Shown piece after piece: positions 23,734-35,900 of a DNA stretch of 64,000 nt. The DNA is from Hawksworthiomyces lignivorus. Lineage: Eukaryota > Ascomycota > Sordariomycetes > Ophiostomatales > Ophiostomataceae. The DNA lies in NCBI GenBank assembly GCA_002917075.1, contig NTMA01000126.1:1-64000 (forward strand), read 5' to 3'. Made by a program: the position numbers and the translations under genes. The notes beneath the pieces were generated by a model, which saw only the letters and a program-made list of their open reading frames with translations, searched no databases and was not told where the DNA came from. How positions within the stretch are numbered: position 1 is the first letter of the stretch; each line of letters opens with the position of its first letter.

Positions 23734-23766
23734 GATAAGCAGAACGAAAGGTTGATAAGAGATAAG
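23734..23766 (+). promoter_or_regulatory. Triple GATAAG cluster
   Basis: GATAAG occurs at 23734-23739, 23754-23759 and 23761-23766, all in the same orientation, 18-50 bases upstream of the regulator's start codon. Fungal GATA factors (AreA/NIT2 family) bind HGATAR and favour closely spaced pairs. Position this near the start codon suggests sites in the leader or core promoter. Confidence 0.6.
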
Positions 23767-24867
23767 AGGAGAGAGCTTTGACAAGAGTAGGCGTTGTGTT
23801 GTAGTGGCAACAGGCTGTTTTCTAGGTCAGGGCGGTCGGTAATGCGTGTCTCGGCAAGTTCTTGGTTATGCGAACAATACGAGAATAGATGAGGGTATAT
23901 ATGCGACACTCGCAGCACAGGTGTTACTTATGCTGAAGCATGGACCGTGTATACAGCATAAACTGAAGGAAAGAGGTTATGCCTCGTCTTCTGTCATGTA
24001 AGTAGCCGCGATTGAGTGAGAAGGACGTTATCATCAGGACTGCATGGGCTGTATGCTCTTATGTGAATGCAGGAGCTGTCGGCTATCTGGTATCTGCGCT
24101 CGGTTGAACATATTCCAGGCTAGTCTTCTTTCGTACAATGTTGCTACTTTCGTATCTAAATGTGCGTAAACTCCTCGCTTGCTAAAATGATAGCAAGATT
24201 CCAGGGTTCTCCACTTGTACATATTCCGCTAGGATACTTCGTAGATAGTACAATGATTCATCAGAGGAGGGGGAATGTGACGGCTCCTATTAGATCTCCA
24301 CATCGAGAAGCCTAAAGAATTGACAAACAGGAAAAGCAACCAACCAAAAAAATGCTCAGAACCTTTACTGGTTCTCCCTATTAATGACATTACACCCCAT
24401 GGACTTGTTGCCTGACTAGTCTAGTGGGAATATAAATAGACTGCACCTTCAATGGCGATTAGAGAAAGGAGCTAGACTGTACGAGTAGACTGACACATGT
24501 CTCTTGGGAAATCATTCACCACGACTTCGTGGCAACTGGTAGTAGAGAGGAGATGAGCGATGAAAGCGTGTCGTGTTCTCTTCCAGATGTAGTTGACCGA
24601 TCGAGTTGCTGAGGAGGGATGATATCAGCTTCGATGTTGCCAAAATATAGGGCATCTTATACTAGGTGGGCTAGTTGCGCTCTCCTATCTTATCAAACTC
24701 GATCGCCGTGCATAGGGCTTCACATGTAAATTGATTCCCGAGGGATTGCGCGGACACGCTGGCGTAAAGTAGCCCGCCGAAGCAATCTACCAGCATGGCA
24801 GTTGTATCCGCTCGCCAGGTGACAAACTTTATCTCAGGTTATAGTACAGTGTGCCTTGGTATAGAGT
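23767..24867. other. Intergenic, no gene seen
   Basis: This region lies between the 5' side of the Zn2Cys6 gene and the 3' side of the DUF3176 gene. A TATA-like string (TATAAATA, about 24430) is present on the plus strand, but no open frame follows it. No RNA gene is recognised. Confidence 0.4.
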
Positions 24868-26992
24868 TTAATGGCTAATGACAAGCTCGCTGCCAACCAG
24901 AGTCGCTTTGTAATTGGATGCACGTCGTTTCATATCTGACTCATTGCTCAGACTCCCCATGACGTCGCGGCTATCCTGGCCTAGAGCAAGCAGCGCCGCA
25001 AGAGGTGAGCTTTTGAGTACCATCGTCCCCGATGTATGCGTTGCCACGATAGTAAAGACCAGAAAAATGATGCAGAGTATAATCTGCACACCCAGGAAGG
25101 TAAGCCAGCCCCAGCGGACGTGGACGTAGGTCTCGCTTGTCCAAGCTGTCCCATTGATAATATATGCATTGGAAATGCCCTTGAACGGCTGCATTGTCCG
25201 AAGCCTATGCTGGTTAGATTTCAAAACAAGATGAAATGATTATAAGGAAATGGCCCCTAACCTACATATTTGTGCCTCCAGTGGCGATGCCATTAGCTAC
25301 GTCCTTGATTCTCTCGAACTGTGCTTCTAGCCCATCGGTTGTGCCCCAGACAGCGCCGACGAGTTTCATCCCTACCTCAGCACCCGTCTCACTAGAGCTG
25401 CCGCGGCCATTCCAGTTCCAAAATGTTGTTAGTCCTAGATGCATGTCAACAGTCACCTCGGAGAGGATTTTGCTATGAGCAGAAAAATTCCCTCCCGGCC
25501 CGTTTAGCGTGATTGTGTATGGGGCATAAGAATGGTTAGGCACATAGCCGCAAGCAAATGGGGTAATATTTCCTGTGGTGTTCCAGGTAACGCAGCTATG
25601 CTTAAAAATCGGTACCGTGGGGACATCTCCAATGATACGATAGCTTTCATCAGCTATTGTTGTAATTGCCTTGCCTCCAGTAACGTTTACTACCAGAGTC
25701 TTTACGCACAAGTGCAGAACCAGCTCAGCTGCATAGAAGTTCGGAATAGCCGTTATGTCTTGGTTCGGATAAGATATATTGGGGCCGTTAGAGTATATGA
25801 TCAAGCTGTCGTGGAGGATGGTGTAGCGTAGATCCTTGTCATCCTGAAAAACAAATGTCTCGTTCAAGGTGAACATGTTCATAGTGTAGGCCACAGGTGT
25901 TGTGATCCAGGCTCCAAACTGCGGTGCCGTAATATTATAGGCAACCATGCGTGTGTTTACGCTCTCTTCGTCTCCCCAGCCGGCCCAGTCATCAAATCCG
26001 GCATGGGGCAAGACTGTGACGTTGAGGAGGGACGTAGCATTCTTAATTTTTGCGCATACTCCAATCGTCGGGAATGCAGGGAAGGTGCACTCGGCGGTGG
26101 AGCATTCTGGGACGAGATCCGTGTAGTTGGCTCCGTTTGGCTCAATTCCTGAATGGATGGCATCTACCATCTTGAGAAATTCTGGGTAGGGTTGGTGGCT
26201 GCTATCACCAATATGTCGAGCGGCCCATGTTATGGCAGTGCCGTTGGAGTCGGCAAGGCGCTCAATATAGGAAACTGACTGCTGTGTAATAGGGGACGTG
26301 ATAATGCCAATGATTGTCACGGTCGCACCAAGAGTAGCAACGTTCCGCCATCGCGTTTTTCTTACAAGCGAGACGGAACCCCAGAGACCTCGACTCGCAA
26401 GGTCAAACGTCTGAAAGTCCGCAAGATCACGATTTCGCTGAAACCAGTTCCACTTCCACTGGCTTATCGACTCGGTAATTGGAATCATAAGAGCGGCTTT
26501 GGCCAACGTGGAGAGAAATGCAACTAATGTATTCAGGGATATATGTAGCGGCAGTTTTGGTAAGGCGTTGTTGTCGCACGATCCCAGCACGGTCACGATA
26601 GCTGCACGAAGACATAATGCTTAGTAGGGACTTTTTTTCTTGAATTTTCTTTAAATTTTTGCGATTTACCTAGCTGAAATCATCGTAAACTTACCTATAA
26701 ATGAAGCAATGCTGACGAGGCTGAACCAGATTTCCCAGATCCAATCTCTGCAGACCTGACGGATGGTTCCACTCCGGACCGTAGCTGGCAAGGTTTGTTC
26801 TGTAGGACTTTGCCCATCTCTGGAAATATCTGTTGTCGTCTCACGGATATCCCTCGCAAGGCTCTCGCTATCTTTTATATACCCTGGAATCTGGGACTTG
26901 TCCGGTGCAATGGCATCTGGGCCATTCTTCATTTCGGACTCGGATATTTGAATCTGGGAAGGAGTGTCACCTAGCAGTTGTTTGGGATCCAT
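24868..26992 (-). CDS. DUF3176 family membrane protein
   Basis: A fungal-specific protein of unknown function. Three exons are resolved on the minus strand: 26992-26695, 26601-25266 and 25204-24868, in frame, giving 656 residues. An N-terminal acidic segment is followed by a membrane region (EIWFSLVSIASF...) and the family-typical LPLHISLNTLVAFLSTLAKA and ITESISQWKWNWF. Next come the FDLASRGLWGSV motif and another membrane helix (VATLGATVTIIGIIT). A long probably extracytoplasmic region with many N-glycosylation sequons (NGT, NYT, NAT, NVT, NIT, NTT) leads to a last helix (WLTFLGVQIILCIIFLVFTIV) and a short tail. An alternative ATG nine codons upstream (27019) is possible. No role in the neighbouring cluster can be deduced. 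Confidence 0.85.
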
Positions 26993-29986
26993 TCTCGATG
27001 TATAGAGCTGTATGTGCATATTCCCATGCCGAATAGCTGGAAAGGATAGGTCATTTGACTTTTATAAGGGCAACTAGTTGCCATGTCTAGTTCGTCGTGG
27101 CTGGTGTTCTGTTTTTACGTGGCGTAAAATCATATGGGCTCTCGTGATGCTCACACACACATATATATATGTATGTGTATATACTTTCATTACCCGTACG
27201 AGTTGTATCATAGTGGAGTAGGCTTTGACATGAGCACGAGGGGGCACGAGGGGGTTCACCACGCCGTAATTTGCCCATGGTTTGAGCGCGTGGTAATACC
27301 GAAGGGGGAGAATATATGCGAATAGAATCTACAATCCATAGTTGGCAACTGATAAGAGCCTCTATAATCTCCATCATCGGTGCGTATTGGAGTTGAGAAG
27401 TGACTTAGAATCCGTAGACATGCACTTTAATACAGCAGTTTTCTGGCACGCTGCACTAGAGATGCCAAGTGACGGGTAGCAAAGATTGGAGACGAGGCCA
27501 TTGGAATTACATACGATGGGCACGGAGCGGCAAGATATTGGAAGGATTTGAGCCTGTAGGCGTATCATTCTTGGCCTGTGGCGACAATTCACATGCATAA
27601 CTTTAGGACGTGGCAGCGCTTATCTGTTTTCCCCCAAGGGTTAGCTTGTGTATATTTTTATATCGTTTGCATGGTAGTGGAATATGCTTTTGTTTTCCAC
27701 GATTATGCCAGGCAAAAGCATTGCAACATTGGGTTTTCTTCTAGCTCAGAAGGCACCTCATACCGTGCAATTTCTGCCATACGCCCCGGCTCAATTGCAT
27801 GTGGGGCTAAGTGAGCAAAATCCATAAAAGCATCCCAACCGTGTGGATATATCTTACTCTAGCCACTGTTCTAGTGAAGAAGCATTCTCAGTAAGATCAG
27901 GGTGGAGAATTGGCTGATTCAGAAGGAGGCGTGATATCATTGAAGTTGACGTAAACTGTTCTGAAAAGCAGACAATTGCCGTGTACTCGAGTAATATTGT
28001 CTTTCGGCTGCTTTTATCTTCTTTCACCTTGCATTTACCACGCATCAGACGTTTATTCGTTCTTCACCTCAGAGATTTTTTTATATCAAGTGGATACTCC
28101 ATTGTTGAAGGAGAAAGATGTGAGGCTTGGAATCCAGCCTTATCATCTCCACAGTTCCACGTCGAATCTAACGCGCCTCTTAACATAACCAAAGGTGTGT
28201 TATTTTATCATAAGATAGGTGCGGCGTATTCCTGGAGTGTGCTTTTACGAAGGATTATGCGGCGATGGTAGTGGACGAGGCATGAGCTTTGCGCCCAGTC
28301 ATATAACAACAAAAATGGTGGCGACACAGCAAAACAGTGTGACCAATGCTAGAACTTGTGGCACCACATAGTAAAACTACTGTATAGTCTCCAGGTCGTG
28401 CCAAATTTCTTGGCTTAGAACCTGGATTTAGACTTTTTTTTTTTGCAGAGCAACTTCAATGGCTGATGTCCTTTCTCTCTCTGCTTAAGAGTATACAATC
28501 ACACCTTATAGCGTTTAGCAAATGCGACCCCAGTTTCATTGCATAGAGAGGCGAATATTGCGTACAACGGTGACCAGCTCAAAAATGTCCCCGAAGGGGT
28601 GATTTGACACCCGATGTATCTCTCTCGATGCCACTGACCGAATTCGCACCTTGCACAGGGTTATAATATGGATTTAGCTACCATCGATTCGATGTACATT
28701 TACAAGTAGCTAGGCAGCTTATCATTAGATGGTGCAATTCATATAGCCGTGCCCTGTGGTTGTCCTTCACCGGCAAGATATCGGCTGATTGGACTAGCCC
28801 CTTCCTTTCGGAGGTTACTGTGGTCATGGCATGGACATAGCCGAAGGGAGAAAGAGGGGGATTGCTGAAGCAGAAATTCGCTGTTTGGCACATTACAGCA
28901 TGAGCTGCATTGTATTACCTCCAGCTGCATCCACGGCCGGATAGTCACAAACGAGTGTTTGCTGCCATACTAGCTGCTCTCGCATGAGCTGAACCTTCAC
29001 AAAGCACATCGTGTGGCAGTGGCTTTGGGGATATTGCCCGAGACCCTCGTCTACTGTTTTTACGTCTTCTAGCTTTGCTGGGCTATAAACTGAAGTACAT
29101 GTTCTGTTTCAATTGGTAACTGGCCGCATGTCTCCCGACAGCCCGCCTTCTTGACTGCCCCTGCTTTTACTACACGCATTTAACATACTGGTTCAAGCCG
29201 CACTGGAGTGCAGGGACTCGGGTCAGCTGAGTTGTCACCACAGGTGATGTATATGTGCAATAGTAGCAGTTCAGCCTGTCAGTATATTCATCTATGGAGT
29301 CATATTTGGTTTTATAAGTTCCACTGACAGGCTGATCACCGAATTTCTGTCAGCGCCTAGTAAGAGGGTTACCATTAATCACTACTCAATCTATACGACC
29401 ACTACGTGTTTTCGCAATCACGCCTTCTTTCATACATTTAATTTAGGCCTATTTACTCTGTAACGTCGTCTGAATGCAGAGATTATATAAGTAAGTCTGT
29501 GCTATGAAGTTGACATTTCTTTCTGTTTGGACAGGCAGAGTGGTAGGTACTCTTTGTAGATCCCTATTTCTACTTTGGCTGCCTCTGTACTAATACTATC
29601 CACCCGCCCAACATGATACTGAAATAATACGGAGCAATTCGTGTAGGCTTACTCCGTACTTAATAATAAGCCTGCTCCGGGTAAACAAGTGCTGGAGCGA
29701 TAGCGAGTATATTGGAGATTAGTCACTGTCCACACGTGCAACTGGGTCTATTCAATTTCCTTCTAACCGAGTTTGGATTAGTAAGGAGATCTTCGATAAG
29801 TGGTGCCCCTTTAACACGCGAAAAGGCGCGAAAGGAAGCCAATTTTGTGCTCCGAATTTACCGGTCCCTATTTCATCGTTTCTCTTCTCAGCAAGTCCCC
29901 GTTGTCTGTCGTCGCCAACCTCTTTCTATTCATCACCACATTTCATTTTACCTGTATACCGGCCAATCGAGGATCTTGCATCCACA
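26993..29986. other. 3-kb stretch without a recognised gene
   Basis: Only short open frames (at most about 100 codons) with no recognised domain are present. A small CA/TA microsatellite lies around 27152-27182. The right end (29700-29986) is the LCB1 promoter and leader, with two CGCGAAA elements. One TACTCCGTAC motif is at 29650-29659. The middle shows nothing I can support; it may hold a non-coding transcript or decayed sequence. Confidence 0.4.
29817..29833 (+). promoter_or_regulatory. Paired CGCGAAA elements upstream of LCB1
   Basis: CGCGAAA occurs at 29817-29823 and again at 29827-29833, ten bases apart, about 155 bases before the LCB1 start. The sequence matches the core recognised by fungal MBF/SBF (and E2F-like) factors. 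Function here is inferred. Confidence 0.45.
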
Positions 29987-31857
29987 ATGGATTTCTATGA
30001 GCTTCCCGGCCAGGTGACCGTCTGGCTCGACGCTGCCACACAAACTTTTCAGCGAGTACCTGGATCTGCTGTTTTGATCCGTTACGTTCGTTCCAGCTAC
30101 CAAAACGATCCTGTCCGCTCTGCCATCGAATTGGTTCTTGTCATCTTTTTTATCCGCTACCTGCTTTCGCCTTCCTACTCTACTTCCAAGCAGAACTTCA
30201 TCAAGCTCAGCGAGAATGTACGTAGTCTTCTACACATCACGCGACCTGTCTCTTGGCTGGTCAGAACGGCGGCGACTGACTTCTGCTTTTTATCGCCCAC
30301 TCTAGGAAATCGATGAGTTAGTCGACGAATGGACACCAGAGCCGCTTGTGGCGCCCCTGACGGCGTTAGAAGAGACGGAGACGGAGAACCTTCCCGTCAT
30401 TGTTGGGTAAGACTGATGGCTTGTGCGGGCGATGGTCTATTTCTCAAAGGGTCCGCAGTTGAAGCTGACACCCCTCATTCTTCATAGCCCGACGGGACCG
30501 AAATGCAAACTTGCTAATGGCCGCACCGTCGTCAATCTGGCGTCCCTCAACTTTTATAATATCAACTCCAACGAGACGATCAAGGAAAAGGCAATCCAGA
30601 CCCTGCGAACTTACGGCGTGGGCCCTTGTGGACCACCGCAGTTCTACGGCAACCAGGACGTTCATATGAAGACTGAAGCCGACATCGCGTCGTATCTGGG
30701 GACCGGAGGCTGCATTATCTACGCCCAAGCCTTTTCCACCATCTCCAGTGTGATCCCTGCTTTCTGCAAGCGCGGCGACGTCATTGTGGCCGACCGTGCT
30801 GTCAACTACTCTATCCGCAAAGGTCTACAGGTCTCGCGCAGCAACATCTACTGGTATAACCACGGCGACATGGAAGACTTAGAGTCACAGATGAAAAAGA
30901 TCGCCCAAGAGCAAGCCCGCAAGAAGAAGCTGACGCGTCGATTCGTCGTTACGGAGGCTCTTTTCGAGAATGTCGGTGATGCCACCGATCTGCCTAAGCT
31001 AGTAAGTCATTTACGACATTCTCCCAACTCATCTCGCAAAGCCAGGCCTCATCTAATGCTTCAGTAGATTGAACTCAAGGAGAAGTACAAGTTCCGGATT
31101 ATTCTTGATGAGACCTGGTCTTTCGGCGTCCTCGGCAGGACGGGCCGCGGGTTGACCGAGGCCCAGAACGTTGACCCGTCGCAAATCGACATGATTGTCG
31201 GCTCCCTAGCTGGTCCCTTGTGCGCTGGTGGCGGATTTTGCGCTGGCGAGAAGGATGTAGTCGAGCACCAGCGAATTACCGCGGCAGCGTATACGTTCTC
31301 GGCTGCTTTACCTGCGCTTCTGGCTACAACAGCCAGCGAATCCATCAACCTGTTACAGTCGAATCCCGAGATTCTGCACCAATGCCGTGAGAACATCAAG
31401 ACTATGAAGGCGCAGCTGGATCCCCGTAGCGATTGGGTTACGTGCACAAGTGCACCGGAGAACCCAGTCATGCTCTTGGTGTTGAAGCCAGATGTAGTTC
31501 GGAACAAGAGACTCACTGTGGAGGACCAGGAGAAGCTTCTCCAAGAGTGTGTGGATGAGGTATGTGGGCAACGTATCTTTCTGCTTAGGGTGGATGCTAT
31601 GACTGGGTTCTTATACTGACGAACAGACTCTTGCGAATGGTGTCTTGATCACCCGCTTGAAGACATACCCAATTACCAGCGGCATGACGGCCAACGAGCG
31701 GGCAGAATGGCCTGTCAGTCCTGCTCTCAAGGTGTGTGTGACTTCGGGCTTGACCAAGAAAGACATCGAAAAAGCTGGTGTAATTATCCGCCACGCTATT
31801 ACGAAGGTGATGACGCGAAGGGCTACAACCAAGCTGGGCCTGCCGGCCGCTGCATAA
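29987..31857 (+). CDS. LCB1: Serine palmitoyltransferase subunit 1
   Basis: This is the regulatory/structural subunit of serine palmitoyltransferase, which makes 3-ketosphinganine from serine and palmitoyl-CoA at the ER, the first step of sphingolipid synthesis. Exons are 29987-30217, 30306-30406, 30488-31001, 31068-31559 and 31627-31857, giving 522 residues. A membrane segment lies near residues 45-65 (SAIELVLVIFFIRYLL). The aminotransferase fold shows RTYGVGPCGPPQFYGNQDVH, with Cys158 at the position of the human SPTLC1 neuropathy residue Cys133, and LDETWSFGVLGRTGRG. As expected of LCB1, the PLP-binding lysine is absent (GSLAGPLCAGGGFCAG region), so it must pair with an LCB2 encoded elsewhere. 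The start codon fits the family N-terminus. It is convergent with FKS1. Confidence 0.93.
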
Positions 31858-32910
31858 AACATAGAAGAAAAGCGACAGCAAACTCATCCAGGCCGGAAGA
31901 GAAATTCCGGCCAGGTCATGATGCTGAGAGTACGATATCAGTCATGAAGCTCTTACGTGAACTGGCGTTCGTTTGGTATTTTTCATCATAGATAGGTTTA
32001 AGCACCGCAAGAGGTGGGCTGTTGTGAGGAATCATGGCCACTAATGAGGGAGATGTACGGGCCTAGCAGAGACGTTTTTTTACCACTATCTTTTATTTTC
32101 AATACTGACCCCGGATGCTGCACAAACTGTACGGCTGGCGAGGCCAGAATCAGTGTTAAAATTATTACTATACAAAACTAGCAGCTCTTCAGCGCACGGA
32201 GCCGCACCATAAATAATCCTAATATAGCAAGCATTAGAAGGTATCCTCAGAATGCATTTTTTTCCTTTCTTTTTAGACCCAAGTTCACGTTACATTCTCA
32301 AGTGGGCATGCAAATTACTTTATTCGCGTAGGATTTCGCTTCAACTGGGTTAAGCTGGTTGATGAAAGGATCTCATATAGAAGAAATCAATACTATTTGT
32401 ATTCATAAACCCTTTCCTATTACGTACTCAACGGATGAACAGCGGAGTGTATTTTGTATACAGACTGTGGGGGTAAAGAAAAACATAAATCTAAAAAATC
32501 CTTTACCTTGGTCGCACCGTCTCCGTTTGCCAAAAAAATAAAGTGAAATGATGTAAGCACAAAACTGAAAGATGACGAGAAGCAAATACAAGCAAGCCAG
32601 ACATAGTCGAATAAGAAACATGAGAAAGTGCTGTGTTCGGAAGAGAATAAACGAGTAAAAAAGTGGTGTAAACCAAAAAAAATCCACCCCATAAAGGAAT
32701 ATGAAATATGTTGACATGCCACCTCAAATGTAGGGTTTCTTTGTCCATCCTTCCATCTTTCTTTGCGCCATGCTGTGCTTGTGTGGTGACAACAACCAAA
32801 TAATATTACCGCGACTCTTCTTATGCAGGATCTAGAGAAATCCATTTAGTTTGTATTCATATCATACAACTTCCGTGCACCTGCTTTTCCAATTGTATCT
32901 GAAACTTAGT
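31858..32910. other. Convergent intergenic region LCB1/FKS1
   Basis: This holds the 3' ends of two convergent genes. It is AT-rich with several AATAAA-like strings on both strands (for example AATAAA at 32536-32541). Overlapping short open frames on the minus strand have no recognisable domain. No further gene is supported. Confidence 0.45.
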
Positions 32911-35900
32911 TTAGAACAATCGGATCTTATTGGCTGCGGATGCAGATGCCGACGTAGATGCCGCATCACCAGTGACCGATGCCAGAGCACCAGTATAGTC
33001 TGGGGCGCCAGTGCCGGTTTGTGTATGACCCCGGGTATCGTTATTGTTGAGACCACTAGGCTGCATCAGATTGGTGCTGCTGAGCTGGCTCGTGAGGCTG
33101 GCAGGAATCTTGTTGCCTGCAACAATAGGTGCAACAAGCAAGGCAACAAAGACTACAAGCATGACGAAATACAGAATGGCATAACGGATCACACGTCTCC
33201 TCCGCAGTTTGGACTGCTTCATAGAATAGATTGGGGGACGGATTTGGCGGCTGTTTAGAAATATAATTAGTATCGTCTTCTACTGATGTATGAACGAAAA
33301 AAAGTATTGCATACCTAGGACGCAGCCAGAAGAGCATCATGGAGTGTAGCTTGTCGATTTGCGGGATAATGATAATAGGAAGCATCATGAACAAGATAAT
33401 GTGGCCGAGAACAAAGTCGCCAGCGAACATACTCAGTTCAGTGATCTTGCACAGATACTCACGTGCAGGTTGTGAGATACTGTGCCAACCCATCGAGTAC
33501 CACTTGCCGGTCCAGAAGGCAATATTGGACTGATCAGTCTTGAACTCTCTCGTCAGAGCAAGCGAAACAATCAGCTTAATGATGAAGCGCTGAATGGATA
33601 CGACGGTGATCATGCCTAGGAGAGTCCTTGCGAAGTCGAAGCCCTCCAAGAAGAACATGACCTCAAAGAACACGAGAAGCATAACTACTGCCACGCCATG
33701 GGCAATGGCGGCAAGGACGCTGCCGAATTTCTTGCAGCACATGCTTAGCAGAGGACCCATGAAACACGCCATGGCGAACATGACAGCAAGTGTTCCAGCA
33801 TTGATTGCAATGGGAGCAAACGCCACAATGGCAATACGCAGTAGAGACGCCGTGGGTTTAGCATCCGGGTTGTGAGCCGCCACACCTGTCTGGGCATTGA
33901 TGAATAGATAGGGGATAAGCGTCACAATCACAAGGATAAGCGGCGTCAGAATCTCGCTGAAAAATATGTTCGTAATAGCGGCACGTGGAACGTCAGCAGA
34001 GAGCTTGCCAGATGGGTCACCAGCAGCCTTGCGCTTGTAGCCGGTAATACGCGTGCGTGAGAGACGACTGTAAGCAATCCAAGATGAGTCGTGAGAGCGA
34101 GAATTGCCGCGGGACAACCAGCGCAGGAAGTCACGATAATCGATGAAGAAATCGTTCCATGAAAATTGATGGGGATTGTACAAGAATGGCGAAACGATGA
34201 GTGCCAAAAGCGAAATCCAGAAGTACGTGAGCGCAGCTTGCCAGATGGTGACTGTAGCGAACAACAGCATCATTAACAGACGCGCACCGAAGTAAATAGA
34301 TGGACCAGCAAAGCGGCAGAACAGGACACCGAAGGGAATGCGGGCTGTAGCGAAACCACGGCCAGTACCAATGTAGCGGGCGCCACCGAAGGAAAGATCC
34401 TGCTGGACGGAATTGGCGTAGATCTGACAGACAAAGACTTCAAAGAAGGGAGACATCGAGAAGAACTGCTTCAAAAAACGAGTTACAGCCCGCAGCACGC
34501 CACGTTCCGTGAGTTCCTGAACGATTAGAGGCACATAAGACAGGAAGAACACGAAGAAAATCGACAAGATAGAACGGTAAACCCAGTCATTGAGAGCATC
34601 TGTGTTCTGACATCCGGTAGGGAAAAGCGGGTCGGTAATTGGTACGTTGACATTGTATTCGCAGGGAATCGTCTCGTGGCGCAGCGCACCCAAGTTGATT
34701 AGACAGATCATGAACAACTGCACTGAGAGCATAACAAACATGTTGTGAACATGGAAGCCAGGGTGGGCATAGTAGAAAGACAGAAACCGGTCCAGAGGCA
34801 GTTGCGTGCCCAAGTAGTAGTACTCGCGTGACAACATTTGCTCGCCCATACCGGTACCAATCTTGGTGGTGAAGTTGAGAATGGAGCCAAATCCAAGATC
34901 ACGACCCTTGCCGCACTGGTAGTACTCGCAATGCTTGATTCGACCGCCGCGTAGAACTGCGTTCATGCCAGCATAAATATCCTCATTCAAGTGGAGACCC
35001 TTTTGAGCTTTGGAAACACCACCGCGTGTAGTCATGAAGATGCCGTTCAAGAAATCAGGATGGCCGTAATGCAACTTGCCACCAATTTGTGCCAGTGTAC
35101 GAGCGAAGAGTGTACCGAATGTCTGTTCTTTACCAGCGGCAACGTCACCCAAGATACCAATGTTCTCCGAGAAGATGTACTCGCGGGCACCTAGAATGGC
35201 AACAGGTGAATTGGCCTGGCTCTTAACACCGGGAGTATAAGGCGACACATCTTCCACTTTCATCTCTTCGAACTCTGCTAGCACACTGCGGATCTTCAGA
35301 CATTCCTCAAGATAATTGTCCTGGTTGGCGTCAATCAACTGGATGTACTCGCCGCGGTAGAAAATCAGAGAGTGGTTCTGGTTATCGGATTTGCCGTCAC
35401 CAAGAATCGGGTTGCCTGAAAGCTGGATACGGAATTTAGGGCGCCGCATGCCGTTCTCCATAATCTCCGAGTGACCATCCACAAGAGCAGAGTACAACCG
35501 TGGCTCTTCGCCTTCAGCAACTGGGGGTTCCTCGTCAAGATAAGCAATCTGCAGATCTGGGTAGGCACGCAACAGGAATTCGGCGTTTTCCATTTCTTCC
35601 TTCTTGAACTTCGCATAGCGCTGCATAGACACGATCAACTTGAACTTGCGGCGGGCCATGCGCTCCAGCTCGCGCTCCAGCTTGTCGGAGTTGCCGCCAA
35701 ACATCTGTACAACCTCGGGATTCTCAACACGGTAGAGGAGCTTGATGGCACGACTGTAGTTCATGAAACCCGACACAGTGCGGTACAGAGTCTGCGTGCG
35801 AAGGGAAGCCCAAATACGAGTGCGTAGGGTGTATTCGGGTGCAGATGATTTGAAGCCGATGCAGTAAAAAGGCAGATCGTCAATCTTGCTCTTGACAGTA

